Assembly: GCF_002104995.1 (NCBI RefSeq)
Contig: NW_024468250.1
Span: 992,001 to 1,056,000 of the forward strand
Source of the DNA: Linderina pennispora
Taxonomy: Eukaryota; Kickxellomycota; Kickxellomycetes; Kickxellales; Kickxellaceae
Direction of reading: 5' to 3'
DNA length: 64,000 nucleotides
Shown: positions 53,154 through 63,000 of the stretch, one piece after another
Layout: each line of letters starts with the position of its first letter
Numbering within the stretch: the first letter of the stretch is position 1
The notes under the pieces: generated by a model
Seen by the model: the letters and a program-made list of their open reading frames with translations, nothing else
The model's database searches: none
Told to the model about the DNA's origin: nothing
Program-made: the position numbers and the translations under genes

Positions 53154-53855
53154 TTATATCGCAATCGCAACCACGGCGGCAGCAATCACGGCGGCGATCA
53201 GCTGGCCAGCAGCCATGCCTGCCGCACCTGAATCAGGCTTGCTGGTCGGCGAAGAGGTAGCCCCGGTGGTCTTGCCGCCAGTGACCGAGGTAGCATGGGT
53301 ACCACTTCCGCCCGTCTGGTCGGTCTGATCACCTGAATCCGTCGCCTGTCCACCTGTAGTGGCATCACCTGAGGTTGCACCACCACTACCGCCACCACCA
53401 CCGCTGGTGGCCGATCCATGGCCCCCTCCGCTGGTCGGCTCGGGCGTCTTGGACGCGCCACCTGTACCCGTGGCGGTAGCCTGGGGACCTGAGCTGGCTG
53501 ACAGCTCAGTGGTCGAGAATGAGAATTCACCCTGGGCACTGGCTTGGCTCTTGTCCCAGATCGTCGTCTCCGAGACGCCCGCCAGACGCTTGGCCGCATT
53601 CCGCGCCAGCCCCTCGTTGAACAGGCCGGGGAGCGAGGTGGTACCATAGATATCCTTCAGCTGCGTGTACGCATCAGGGTAGTCGTCCTTCGCACTGGCG
53701 AGCACGCCGTTGCCAGCAGCCGCCCAGTCCTTCCACGCAACCATGATGTCGGTGTAGATGGCATTCTCGTCCTTGTCGGCCAACTCAAATGCATACTGCG
53801 CAGAAACTGCGGTGGACAGAACAAGCGCACCCAGGGTAGTGGCGTATAGCTTCAT
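53154..53855 (-). CDS. GPI-anchored surface protein B2
   Basis: Intact 233-residue protein. Signal peptide MKLYATTLGALVLSTAVSAQ; N-terminal domain with IYTDIMVAWKDWAAAGNGVL, DDYPDAYTQLKDIYGTTSLP and FNEGLARNAAKRLAGV, the same pattern (W, spacing, IYG, P-x-x-[YF]) as in the proteins at 40667 and 57360. A Gly/Ser/Thr-rich stalk with SGGGGGSGGATSG follows, then GAAGMAAGQLIAAVIAAAVV ending AIAI as a GPI tail. The stalk would be flexible and O-glycosylated. Function unknown. Confidence 0.72.
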   Translation of the reverse strand: MKLYATTLGALVLSTAVSAQYAFELADKDENAIYTDIMVAWKDWAAAGNGVLASAKDDYPDAYTQLKDIYGTTSLPGLFNEGLARNAAKRLAGVSETTIWDKSQASAQGEFSFSTTELSASSGPQATATGTGGASKTPEPTSGGGHGSATSGGGGGSGGATSGDATTGGQATDSGDQTDQTGGSGTHATSVTGGKTTGATSSPTSKPDSGAAGMAAGQLIAAVIAAAVVAIAI

Positions 53856-54419
53856 TTTGGTTCGGTAGAAATATGGCTATATTGTTGTCGCAGAAGAATA
53901 TATAAAGCTCCGTGGAAACAAGGTGCAAGGGGGACAACAGGATTGCGAGTCCCTTTTCAGTCTGAGCCTGCCTGTGTTCCTCCAGGATGAAGCTGCGTCT
54001 CCTGCAGGCCCCTGCTACGCGTTGTCGATATGCTAAAAGAGTGGGAAAACAAAAAAAAAACAGGGACTCTCTTGGTCGAGACATGTGACCGGCCGCGCGT
54101 AGGGGAGTATTCTTAGCCCGCTCAAAGGTTGTGGCATGCAGCTTTCTCACACAGTTCGCTGGTCAGGCATGCATATGTGGGCCCGGGTCGGAGCTGTACG
54201 CGGCTGCCTACTGGGATTTGCCAGTCTGTCCTTAGTGAGCAATATTTCTCACGAACAGCGCAGCTGCTGGCCCTAAACCCACGCCTATTCAGCGATATAA
54301 GCGCATGGTATGCCTGGATGGAGACGCGGACTGACGACAGAAGCATCCCTGTTTTCTCCTTGTTTTCTTTTCACACCCCTGCTCAGCACATAGCCTGCTA
54401 TTAACGCCATTCCCCAAAC
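53856..54419. other. Divergent promoter region, no gene seen
   Basis: Serves surface protein B2 (minus) and D-amino-acid oxidase copy 2 (plus). A TATATA run at 53899-53904 lies just upstream of B2. Confidence 0.45.
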
Positions 54420-55552
54420 ATGGCCAGCCCAACACCGTCTCACAGGATTGCCGTCGTGGTGGTCGGCAGTGGCGTCATCGGACTGACGACTGCGCTCAGC
54501 TTGCAGCGAACTAACCGCTACTCTGTGACAGTAGTGGCCGACGACGTTGTTGCCGACTTGCATGGCCCGCACAACATTTCCCAAGACTGGGCATCCCCTT
54601 TTGCCGGCGCCAACTGGCGCAGCTTTGCAACCATTGAGCAGACCGAAGCACGTGCTGCAGAGGAAGAAGCCTACTTCAAATTCCGCGACATTGCTCGTAC
54701 GACCCCCGAGGCCGGCGTCAAGATTGTTGATATGGTTGATTTCGGCGACGCCCCTGGCGAGTGCGAGATGCTACATCGCAACTATGTCGCCAACCTGCAG
54801 CCAATTGATAAGGCAGAGTGGCCGGCGGGTGCCTCCATGGGCTACAAGTACGACTCGCTGATTATTAATGTGCTGCAGTACCTGCCTTGGCTCACTGAGC
54901 AGTTTACTGCCCAGGGCGGCCAGGTCAAGAAGGCGCGGCTGGATCATATCCTGGATGCCACGCATTACGCCGACAATTGCAAGGTGGTAGTCAACTGCAC
55001 TGCCATGGGTAGCCGGACCCTGGGCGGCGTCCTTGACAAGGAAATGTACCCGACGCGTGGCCAGACCCTGCTCGTTAATGCTCCCAGTCGTCGACTTCAC
55101 CACGATGTCTCCTGGCAACACTGGCTCAGAGACAAAATGTACATATGTAATCCCTCGCGGCGACGGCACAGTGATCTTGGGTGGGGTCATGGAGAAGGAC
55201 AACTGGGACCGCAGCGAAAACAAGGCTACAACCGAGGAGATCCTTCGCAACTGCCTCTCGCTATGCCCGCAGCTGCTCGGCCGAAGGCTATGAGGGTAGA
55301 TACTCCCGTGATGCTTCGGATGCCGATGTGGAGGCCCTGCGCAACAAGCTGATCCGAGTCAACGTCGCCTTCAGGCCTTCTCGGCGGTCTGGACCACGGC
55401 TTGAGGTTGAGAACAAGGGCGATGTGGTCGTTCTCCACAACTATGGCCAGTCGAGCTTCGGCTACCAGTCCAGCTGGGGATACGCGTTTTCAGCTGTCCG
55501 CAAACTTGATGCGGCTCTCCTGAACCGCCAGCTTCCCTCTGCCAAGCTGTAG
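54420..55552 (+). CDS. D-amino-acid oxidase family FAD enzyme (copy 2, peroxisomal)
   Basis: Paralog of the minus-strand gene at 27197-28288. Rossmann motif VVVVGSGVIGLTTALSL, flavin-contact DWASPFAGANWRSF, VVNCTAMGSRTLGG, YPTRGQTLLVNAP, YVIPRGDGTVILGGV and HNYGQSSFGYQSSWG. Two insertions (near 55087 and 55281) give 376 residues. The protein ends SAKL; the final AKL is a good type-1 peroxisomal targeting signal, fitting an H2O2-producing oxidase. Its 3' end is 78 bases from that of the convergent RING gene. Confidence 0.87.
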
Positions 55553-55630
55553 CGACACGAGGACCATTAATATACGTGAAATTGTTTCTACTATACAGCG
55601 TAAAAGTGTGAAGGGTACATGGGAGGGGCG

Positions 55631-56493
55631 TTATGCCTGGCGAAGAGTGCCTGCGGTTTTGGCCTTGGGTGGCCTTTGCGGCAGCCCCAGCGATGTGCGG
55701 GTATCAGAGTTGCACAGTGGGCATCGAGATGACTTGCTCAGCAGCCACCTGTCAATGCACTCGCAATGAAAGACATGGCCGCAGACCAGCGCCCGGACCG
55801 TCGACTCGGCATCAAACCCATCGATGCAGACCGCGCACATATCATCTGTATCATTCTTGCCATCGGGGGTTCCAGCACATTCCTGCTGTTGCGCGATCGC
55901 GTTCTGCACAGGCACATGCTGCTCTTCCAAGTTCTCTGAGTGGATACTGATAGCATCGATGTCTACGGCTTTCTGCTTGTCTGCCAGCCCATCGAGCGTC
56001 AGGACCGAGTGCTTGTGTTTGGGCCACGCATGCTTGGCCCCACTGGATTTGTACTCGGCAAACGTAAGTGCAGGCATGAGGTCGAGCTCGGCCGGGGTGA
56101 ACACGTTTTGTTTGGCGACGCTACGCCGTGGCCTGTATTCGACCGTGAATCGCACGCGCGGGTTCTCTTCATCGCCGATCTCCATGCGCGCCGCGCGAAT
56201 ACGCCTCTGTATGATGTAGACCGACAGAACAAATACGAACAGGATCCAAGCTATAGCGAGAGGGTGATTAGTCAGACTATGTTGCCATTAGTGTATCCAT
56301 TTTTCTCTGCCGATACATTACCTCCGAAAACAGTCACCAGTATTGTAGTTTGCAGCGTGCTACTCCGGGTCTGTGGGGGGCTTGGCTCAGAAGACAAGGC
56401 ACTGAGAAGAGTCTCAGTTGGCGCACCCGATGCTAGTGTTTCGACAGGGGTGGCTGTGTGGGCGGTTAGGATGTCGATGGACATGATGCTCAT
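55631..56493 (-). CDS. Membrane-anchored RING-H2 E3 ubiquitin ligase
   Basis: Two exons across a 71-base intron (56251-56321) give 263 residues from MSIMSIDILTAHTATP. A Ser/Thr-rich N-terminal part is followed by one membrane helix built across the intron (TTILVTVFG joined to AWILFVFVLSVYIIQRR), a cytosolic linker, and a C-terminal RING-H2: CAVCIDGF, ALVCGHVFHCECIDRW and CPLCNSD, with eight zinc ligands in C3H2C3 order. This is the single-TM RING type that marks membrane proteins for degradation. A protease-associated domain is not present. Confidence 0.85.
56251..56321 (-). other. Spliceosomal intron in the RING-H2 gene
   Basis: Minus-strand donor GTAATG, strong branch sequence CTGACTAAT and acceptor GCTATAG. 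Splicing completes the membrane helix and joins two open exons in frame. Confidence 0.88.
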
Positions 56494-57359
56494 GTGTAAA
56501 TCAAAAAATATGCTGTGTGGTTTCAAAGTGTGCTAATGCGGTAGTGAGGATGTACAACTAATCGTCTGCGCAAAAAACAAACAGTCCTGGTGTAGTTTTA
56601 TATCACCTTGACAGATACTGCCGGCAACTTGTAGCCTTTGTCTTAACCGCAGAAAAGTAACGGCGCATGTCCCTGCCGGTTTTCGGGCAAGCCTGCATGT
56701 CGTCACAGCTACTCCTCGGCCCCAGATGACTAGCTGCCGAAAGAAAGAAGTTCTGGCCTATATACCGTTGCCACCCCTTGCTTCCGGGAGGCGGTCACAA
56801 CAGGCATTGATGAATGCCGAGTTGCCACACAACGTCCCTCGCTGTCTGAGTGCATCTCCCCGCACATTTGCGGATTGCTGCCAAGATTGTGCATGACATG
56901 CGTGGATATTTGAAACACGCGGGGCAGGGGGACATCCGGCAGCCCCATGTCTGGCCAGCTGACCTTCCCCCTGTTTGCCGCTGCCGTGCTGAAGAAAAAG
57001 AACCGGCAGATATGCTTAGGCACGATTACTGCCTCTATCTGCCGACTACTGGGACGATGCCGAGCACGATTTTTCTTCTCGGGACTACCGCCCGGCTCTA
57101 GATGGGAGGCAGTGGGCTGGCCAAATGCGTTTTTGAGAATGCAATGAGTTTTTCTGCATACGACAGCTTTTTGGCAATTATCTGCTGTATCGCGTTGCAC
57201 GTGTGGGAGTGGCAGTTGTGATGACAGCCTACTGATGCAACATTGTGACCTGGTGCATGCTCTTAAAAAAATTATTACGCAGCGAAAAGGCACACCTCGT
57301 TCCCTCTCTCTTCTTCTCGTTGTTTTTTGTATTTATCCATTCATTGCTACTGTTTCCAT
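56494..57359. other. Intergenic, no gene seen
   Basis: Between the RING gene start and surface protein B3, transcribed divergently. Open frames on both strands show no motif. Confidence 0.4.
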
Positions 57360-57815
57360 ATGCGTATAATTCACGCGGTGCTCGTATGCCTGGCTCTGGT
57401 TGTCGTGCCAGCCAATGCAGCTTTCTACATCCCGACAACATCAATCGACAACACCCAAGCGTACTATTCGCAAATGAGCGTCAACTGGGATAGCGTGCGC
57501 TCTAGTCTATCGTCCCAGATCGACGCATACGCCGAGGACAAGAACTATGGCGTGTATGTTCTAATGACGTCTATATACGGAGCGATAATCCCATCGACAT
57601 ACGACCAGGGGTACATGCAGTCGCTCATGCAAAAGTTTCAGGACCTTGGGCCGCGCACGTGGGGGGATGTGGAGCTGCAGAGTATCTCGTCAACGTACCA
57701 GATTGCACACAATTCTGCGTATGTCATTAACCAGGGCTCGCCAGTGTCGGCCATCAGCTCGTGGTGGTTGGCGGCGGTGGTTGCTGGTGTTGTTGCTGCA
57801 CTGATGGTTGTATAA
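57360..57815 (+). CDS. Secreted/GPI-type surface protein B3 (stalkless)
   Basis: Intact 151-residue protein. Signal peptide MRIIHAVLVCLALVVVPANA, then the same N-domain as B1 and B2: AYYSQMSVNWDSVRSSLSSQ, NYGVYVLMTSIYGAIIPSTY and YMQSLMQKFQDLG. Unlike them it has no Ser/Thr stalk; the domain runs on to ISSWWLAAVVAGVVAALMVV at the end, a hydrophobic tail compatible with GPI attachment or a simple membrane anchor. It gives the minimal form of this domain family. Confidence 0.7.
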   Translation: MRIIHAVLVCLALVVVPANAAFYIPTTSIDNTQAYYSQMSVNWDSVRSSLSSQIDAYAEDKNYGVYVLMTSIYGAIIPSTYDQGYMQSLMQKFQDLGPRTWGDVELQSISSTYQIAHNSAYVINQGSPVSAISSWWLAAVVAGVVAALMVV

Positions 57816-58838
57816 ACTTGACCACTGAGGGGGATGCTCAGCCGTAGTTCTACTATTTGGTCCTGGTTTGTCTTCCAGTTTAGTGAATAGAGAGGGTGCG
57901 CTATTCGCAGCGTTCCGAAATGTAAAAAAAGGATAGTATCCGGATTCAGCTGGGATGCGTGCAATAAAACCGGTCCTGTCCTGCGATGGCGACAATGGGT
58001 GGCAAAACGATTCAGCTTGAAGCTAGGATCTGCTGTAGAGTAGCAGTGTCTGGCAAGCCAGGCTTGGCAGTAAATGCTGGCGTCCGTGGTGGTTGATTAG
58101 GCCAAAAATGTCACTCAGGGAGGTCCTGCGAGGGGTTCAGTAAACTAGCCGTAGCATAGTCTACTAGGCTGCAGACGAAGAGGGGATGCGTGCATTTGCT
58201 CTCGTACTTTATTTTCTAGAAAAAAACAAGGGAAGGTGTTCCCTTGTGTGCGTGTGGAATGGGCAGGAGCAAACAAACAGCCAGTCTCTCAACAACAAAC
58301 TAGTCGGTGCAGTAGTAACTGCTGCTTGTGCTCGCTCGCCTTGTCAGCCACGGCTCTATAGCCGTACGCCGGTCTAATCGCCCAGGCATGTAAGGATGCA
58401 ACGAGGTCAGCCAGAGTTCCGAATCCAACAATCGGATCAGTAGACTGGGAACCGTCAACAAAAGACAATCCCCGGGATTATGTCCCTGTTGACATGTTGG
58501 TTTGGTCCTGTCCCCCTCCGCACACACAGATAGAAACGACCGAATCGCTGGCCAGCGGTACCCATGCCCAACAGAAAGAAAGAAAAGGTGGCATGGTGAG
58601 CGCATATTGCAGATGTATTTTTTTTTTTGGCACTGCGGGAGGCTTGCCGCTCCCCTTTTCTCGCTGGGATGTGCACCGTGCATATGTTGCTTCGGTAATC
58701 TTTATAAACTGGGCACAACGAACTCGCCGCTCGCATCCCTTTCTCTTCCGTATACCTCCTCCCTTCTTCCTACCACGTTTGCGTAATTCTTTTCGTCGCT
58801 ACCAGCCTCTTCCCACCCGCCTTTCTCTTGTAATCATA
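57816..58838. other. Intergenic with a TATA element
   Basis: No gene seen in about 1 kb. A TATA candidate at 58703-58708 and a pyrimidine-rich leader precede the next gene. Confidence 0.45.
58703..58708 (+). promoter_or_regulatory. Candidate TATA box of surface protein D
   Basis: TATAAA 136 bases upstream of the ATG at 58839, followed by a C/T-rich tract. Confidence 0.5.
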
Positions 58839-59366
58839 ATGAAGTTCACCGCCGCCGCCGTCCTTGCCCTTGTCGCTGCTGTCAACGCTGCCAATCCTTC
58901 TGCCGCCGGTCTGGGCGGCATCGCCGACCTCCCCGCGGACCTCCTGGCCATCGTTAGCTACCTGCCCTCGGACATCATCCAGGACGCCCTGGCCGACGGC
59001 AAGCTGCCGACTGATATTGCCTCGGTTCTGTCGCGCGCCACCGGCATCCCCACATCGCTGGTTCCGGCGCTGTCGTCCGAGTACGCCCAGCTGCTGGCCC
59101 AGATTGGTGGTGGTGAGGCGTCGGCTACCCCGACCGCCCCGGCTGCCAGCTCCGGTGCCACCCCGGCTGGGTCGCACCCTGCGTCGCACGCTGGGTCGCA
59201 CGCTGCCTCGGATCTCGACAGCCTCGATGAGGAGGAGTCGAGCCATGCCTCGCACTCGGGCTCTGCCGCTGCTCCCAAGCCGAGCGCCGAGAAGTCGGGC
59301 AACGGCGCTGCCAAGGTGGCTGGTTCCCTGGCCGCTGCTGCCCTCGCCGCCGTTGCGCTCTTCTAA
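58839..59366 (+). CDS. GPI-anchored Ala/Ser/His-rich surface protein D
   Basis: Intact 175-residue protein from the ATG at 58839 (MKFTAAAVLALVAAVNAA, signal peptide). The mature N-domain is leucine- and alanine-rich (IADLPADLLAIVSYLPSDII, ALSSEYAQLLAQIGGG). A stalk with PASHAGSHAAS-type Ser/His repeats and an acidic cluster follows; the tail is GNGAAKVAGSLAAAALAAVA ending LF, a GPI signal. Codons are strongly biased to C-ending forms, as in protein A3, suggesting high expression. It likely coats the cell surface; it shares only the end architecture with the other surface proteins. Confidence 0.72.
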   Translation: MKFTAAAVLALVAAVNAANPSAAGLGGIADLPADLLAIVSYLPSDIIQDALADGKLPTDIASVLSRATGIPTSLVPALSSEYAQLLAQIGGGEASATPTAPAASSGATPAGSHPASHAGSHAASDLDSLDEEESSHASHSGSAAAPKPSAEKSGNGAAKVAGSLAAAALAAVALF

Positions 59367-60089
59367 ATCTCTCCTTTTTCTTGTTTTCAGCAATTGATCT
59401 GCAAGCTTCCAATCAATGTCTGGTTTTCGCCTGGTTAGCTGCAGAGCAATGTTTGCGAAATGCACGAAGCGATGCTCTGGAAGTCCACCATTGGTCTGGT
59501 GTGCATGCTTCCGCATCCATGTTTTCGTTTGCGCATAGACCGAATGCAAAAACCGGTTTTTGGCAGCTGCAGTGTGCAGCGGTTCTCACGTATAGTGTTG
59601 GCCGAGAGCCGTCCAGGAAGTGCGCTGTCGGACCAGCCTTGGGCTTGGACTGAGCATGCATAGCCGACGAAGAACCTGGGATGGTTCCTGAGCTCGGATG
59701 TGGAGCTGCCTGTATCCCTGGATCATGCATCGCGCTTTTGTTTTGACATTGCAGCCAGGTGGCTTCGATGCCAAGCCTCAAAATACCCACGCTGCGACAG
59801 CACAGGCGCCAGCTGCTGCCTACACAGCCTACAGCGCAGAGTTTGCGGATCCAGCTAGCTCATAGTTGGTGAATGCGCTCCCTGCGGCTACTATTGCGGA
59901 GCCAGATGGCGGCCAATCCAACACAATCCACGTGCAAACATTCTGGCACTATTCTCGACAGCGCTGTTTAAAAGGCAGCAACTTCTGGATTGTCTTGTCC
60001 TCATCGCCTTTTTTTTTTTTCGAGTTTTCCTTTTTGCACATTCCAGGCATTTGAGAAAGCTAACAGAGAGGAAACAAGGATTATTAACC
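59367..60089. other. Intergenic, no gene seen
   Basis: 3' side of surface protein D and 5' side of the dynein gene. No coding signal. Confidence 0.45.
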
Positions 60090-63000
60090 ATGGAAGATAT
60101 CGGCGGACCAGGAGCGGCTTCCGGTACCGAGCTTGAGCGGAGTGCAGCGGTTTTCTGCGACCCGAACATTGTCAAGCAGTATCTTTTGAACCTGGTTCCA
60201 GTGCTGCTGGGCAGCGGCAGCAGCGACGATGACGACGACTTTGAAGCCGTCAAGGCAATGTTCTCGTTCCCGGACGCGAGCGCCAAATGCAAGTCGTTTG
60301 CCAACGACCCAACGATCCCGGTTTTGTATGTGATCAAGGAGACAGAATCTGATGGCAGCGAGGATACCGATGCTGAGATGGCTGGCTACTCGTTCTCGAC
60401 ATCGACGTATACGCTGAGCTACGAGCTGTCGTGGCGGCCGTCGCATGTGGGCAGCATTGCGCTGATCAAGCGTATGACAACACTGAATCCGTCGCAGCCG
60501 CTGGCAAAGCAGATCCAGGTCATGAACCTGCCTGGCCCAGCATCGACTGGTAGTGCTGGCAGTGTAGCAGCACCAGCTGCAAACTGAGGCAGCAGCAGCG
60601 CCCGCGACCGAATCGGAGGAGGCGAGCAAGGAGCGTGCTGCGGCAGCAATGGCCAGTGGGCTGAATCCGTACGAGGCCTTGCACGCGTACATCCATTTTG
60701 CTGTGACACCGTACTTCAACGCATATGTGACAGCCAAGGAGAAGGCCGAACAGCAGGCGGGTGCTGGCGGCGAGGCTGGTAGTGGGGCATTCCGGGAGGA
60801 CAAGGACTCACAGCCAGGGATTCCGATGGCCAAAAAGAAGCTGGCCGAGCTGGAGCTGTCGCTGCTGCATCTGCAGCAGAACATGGAGATCCCAGAGATT
60901 GTGCTCAGCATCCACCCTGTCATCGTGCGGGCTGTCGAGGAGTGCCGCAGCAAGGGCGAGCGCGTGACGGTAGATGCCATTGATTCAGCGCTGCTGTCGG
61001 ACTCTGGGTTCCTGAACCAGCTGCAGGGAGACGTCAACGGGTGGATCAAGGAGATCCAGAAGGTCACCAAGCTGGACCGCGACCCGGCATCGGGAACGAC
61101 CAGCCAGGAGATCAACTTTTGGGTGTCGATGGAGCGCGCACTGGAGCGCATTGAGGAGCAGCTGCAGAGCGACGAGATTGTGCTGGCCATGGACATTCTG
61201 AAGGCAGCCAAGCGGTTCCACGCCACGGTCTCGTTCCGCACCGATACCGGTCTGAAGGAGGCAGCAGAGCGTGTCACGCGCTACAACGTGCTCATGAAGG
61301 ACTTTCCGATCAACGAGCTGCTGTCGGCCACCGATGTCGGGCGCATCAGCGCAGCCATCGAACAGATCTTTGCGCACATCAACAAGAAGCTGAAGCTGAC
61401 GCCGTACCCGGTGCGGCGTGCGCTGCCGCTGGTAGAGGCGGTGTCGCGCGACTTCAACGAGCAGCTGGTGAAAGTGCTGGGCCACGTGCGGCTCATGCAC
61501 ATGGACTACGCGGGCTTCGAGCGGCTGTTCATCGACACGCAGGGTGCGTTTGAGGCATGGGAGAGCCAGGTCAAGGAGTTTGCAAACTTGGCGCGCGATG
61601 TCACGCGCAAGCGCAGCGAAAAGTTCATCCCGATCAAGATCCGCGCGGCGCACGCAGCACTGCAGGAGCGTGTGCAGTTTGTGTACCAGTTCCGCCAGTC
61701 GCATGAGCAGCTGCAGCAGACCATTATACGGGTCATGGGCTCCCAGGCTAGCATCCTGGAGGCACCGGCAGGCGACGGCGGCTCATCGAGTGTGGGAGAC
61801 ATTGCAGCAATCGACGAGATCAGATCAGCATACGACTCGGTGAAGATGGTCGATGTGCTGGATGTGACGCCTGAGGGAGCAGAGCTGTGGGAGCGCGCCG
61901 AGACCAGCTACAATGAGCGCGTGGCACGGGTCGAGAACCAGATCATTGCGCGACTGCGCGACCGCCTGGCGACGGCCCGCAACGCATCGGAGATGTTCCG
62001 CGTGTTCTCCAAGTTCAATGCGCTGTTTGTGCGGCCCAAGATCCGCGGAGCGATCCAGGAGTACCAGACGCAGCTGATCAGCTCGGTCAAGGACGACATC
62101 CGCAAGCTGCACGAGACGTTCAAGCGGCACTACAACAAGTCGGAGGCGTTCACGCTGTCGCAGCTGCGTGATATCCCGCCAGTCTCGGGTGCCATCATCT
62201 GGATCCGCCAGATCGAGCGCCAGCTTGACATGTACATGAGCCGAGTCGAGGACGTGCTGGGCAAGGGCTGGGAGCTGTATGCCGAGGGCCAGCGCCTGCA
62301 GGCCGACTCGGCGAGCTTCCGCCGCAAGCTGGACACGCGCCCCCTGTACGACGCGTGGTTCGCCGAAATCAGCCGTCGCGATCTGACCGTGTCAGGGCGT
62401 GTGTTTCTGGTGTCGCGTCACCGCGCGTCCGGCAACGCATTCCAGCTCAACATCAGCTTCGATGCACAGCTGATCACGCTGTTCAAGGAGGTGCGTGAGC
62501 TGCTGTGGCTCGGCTTCCAGGTGCCGCACACGCTGGTGAACATGGCGCGCGACGGCAAGCGCGTGTATCCGTTTGCGGTCAGCCTGATGGAGACTACCAA
62601 GATCTACCGCCAGACCAGCCACCGTCTGCAGCAGCACCAGGACATTCATGCCACTGGCAGCTGGATACCGCCGCGACGTCATGCTGTGTATTCGCCGCGG
62701 CATGGGTCTCAAGTGGCAGTATTTTGTGACCTCGGCCGGTCTGTACTCGGCGGGCGGTGCGGGCGCGCTGGCGCAGGTTGATGCCCATGACAGCCGCAAT
62801 GCGTCGTTTGTACGCGAGTTTGCTGCGGTGGTCGCGCTGTACCAGGAGAAGGTTGATGCGCTGATATCGCTCAACGACGAGATCAACGCGGCTGTGCGCG
62901 AGCTGGCCACCTGCCCATACACCGAGGACAAGATGCGCGCAATCCTGGACCGTATCCAGGTGCTGATTGACCGCCTCAACCTGGACAACTACGCCAACCT

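Noticed and set aside
56730-57293. 187-codon minus-strand open frame between the RING gene and surface protein B3
   Set aside because: Cys/Arg/His-rich composition without zinc-finger spacing, and no supporting start context.
4450-62660. Programmed +1 frameshifting as an explanation for the broken frames
   Set aside because: The sites share no consistent slippery sequence, occur up to seven times in one gene and also include deletions; sequence error is simpler.
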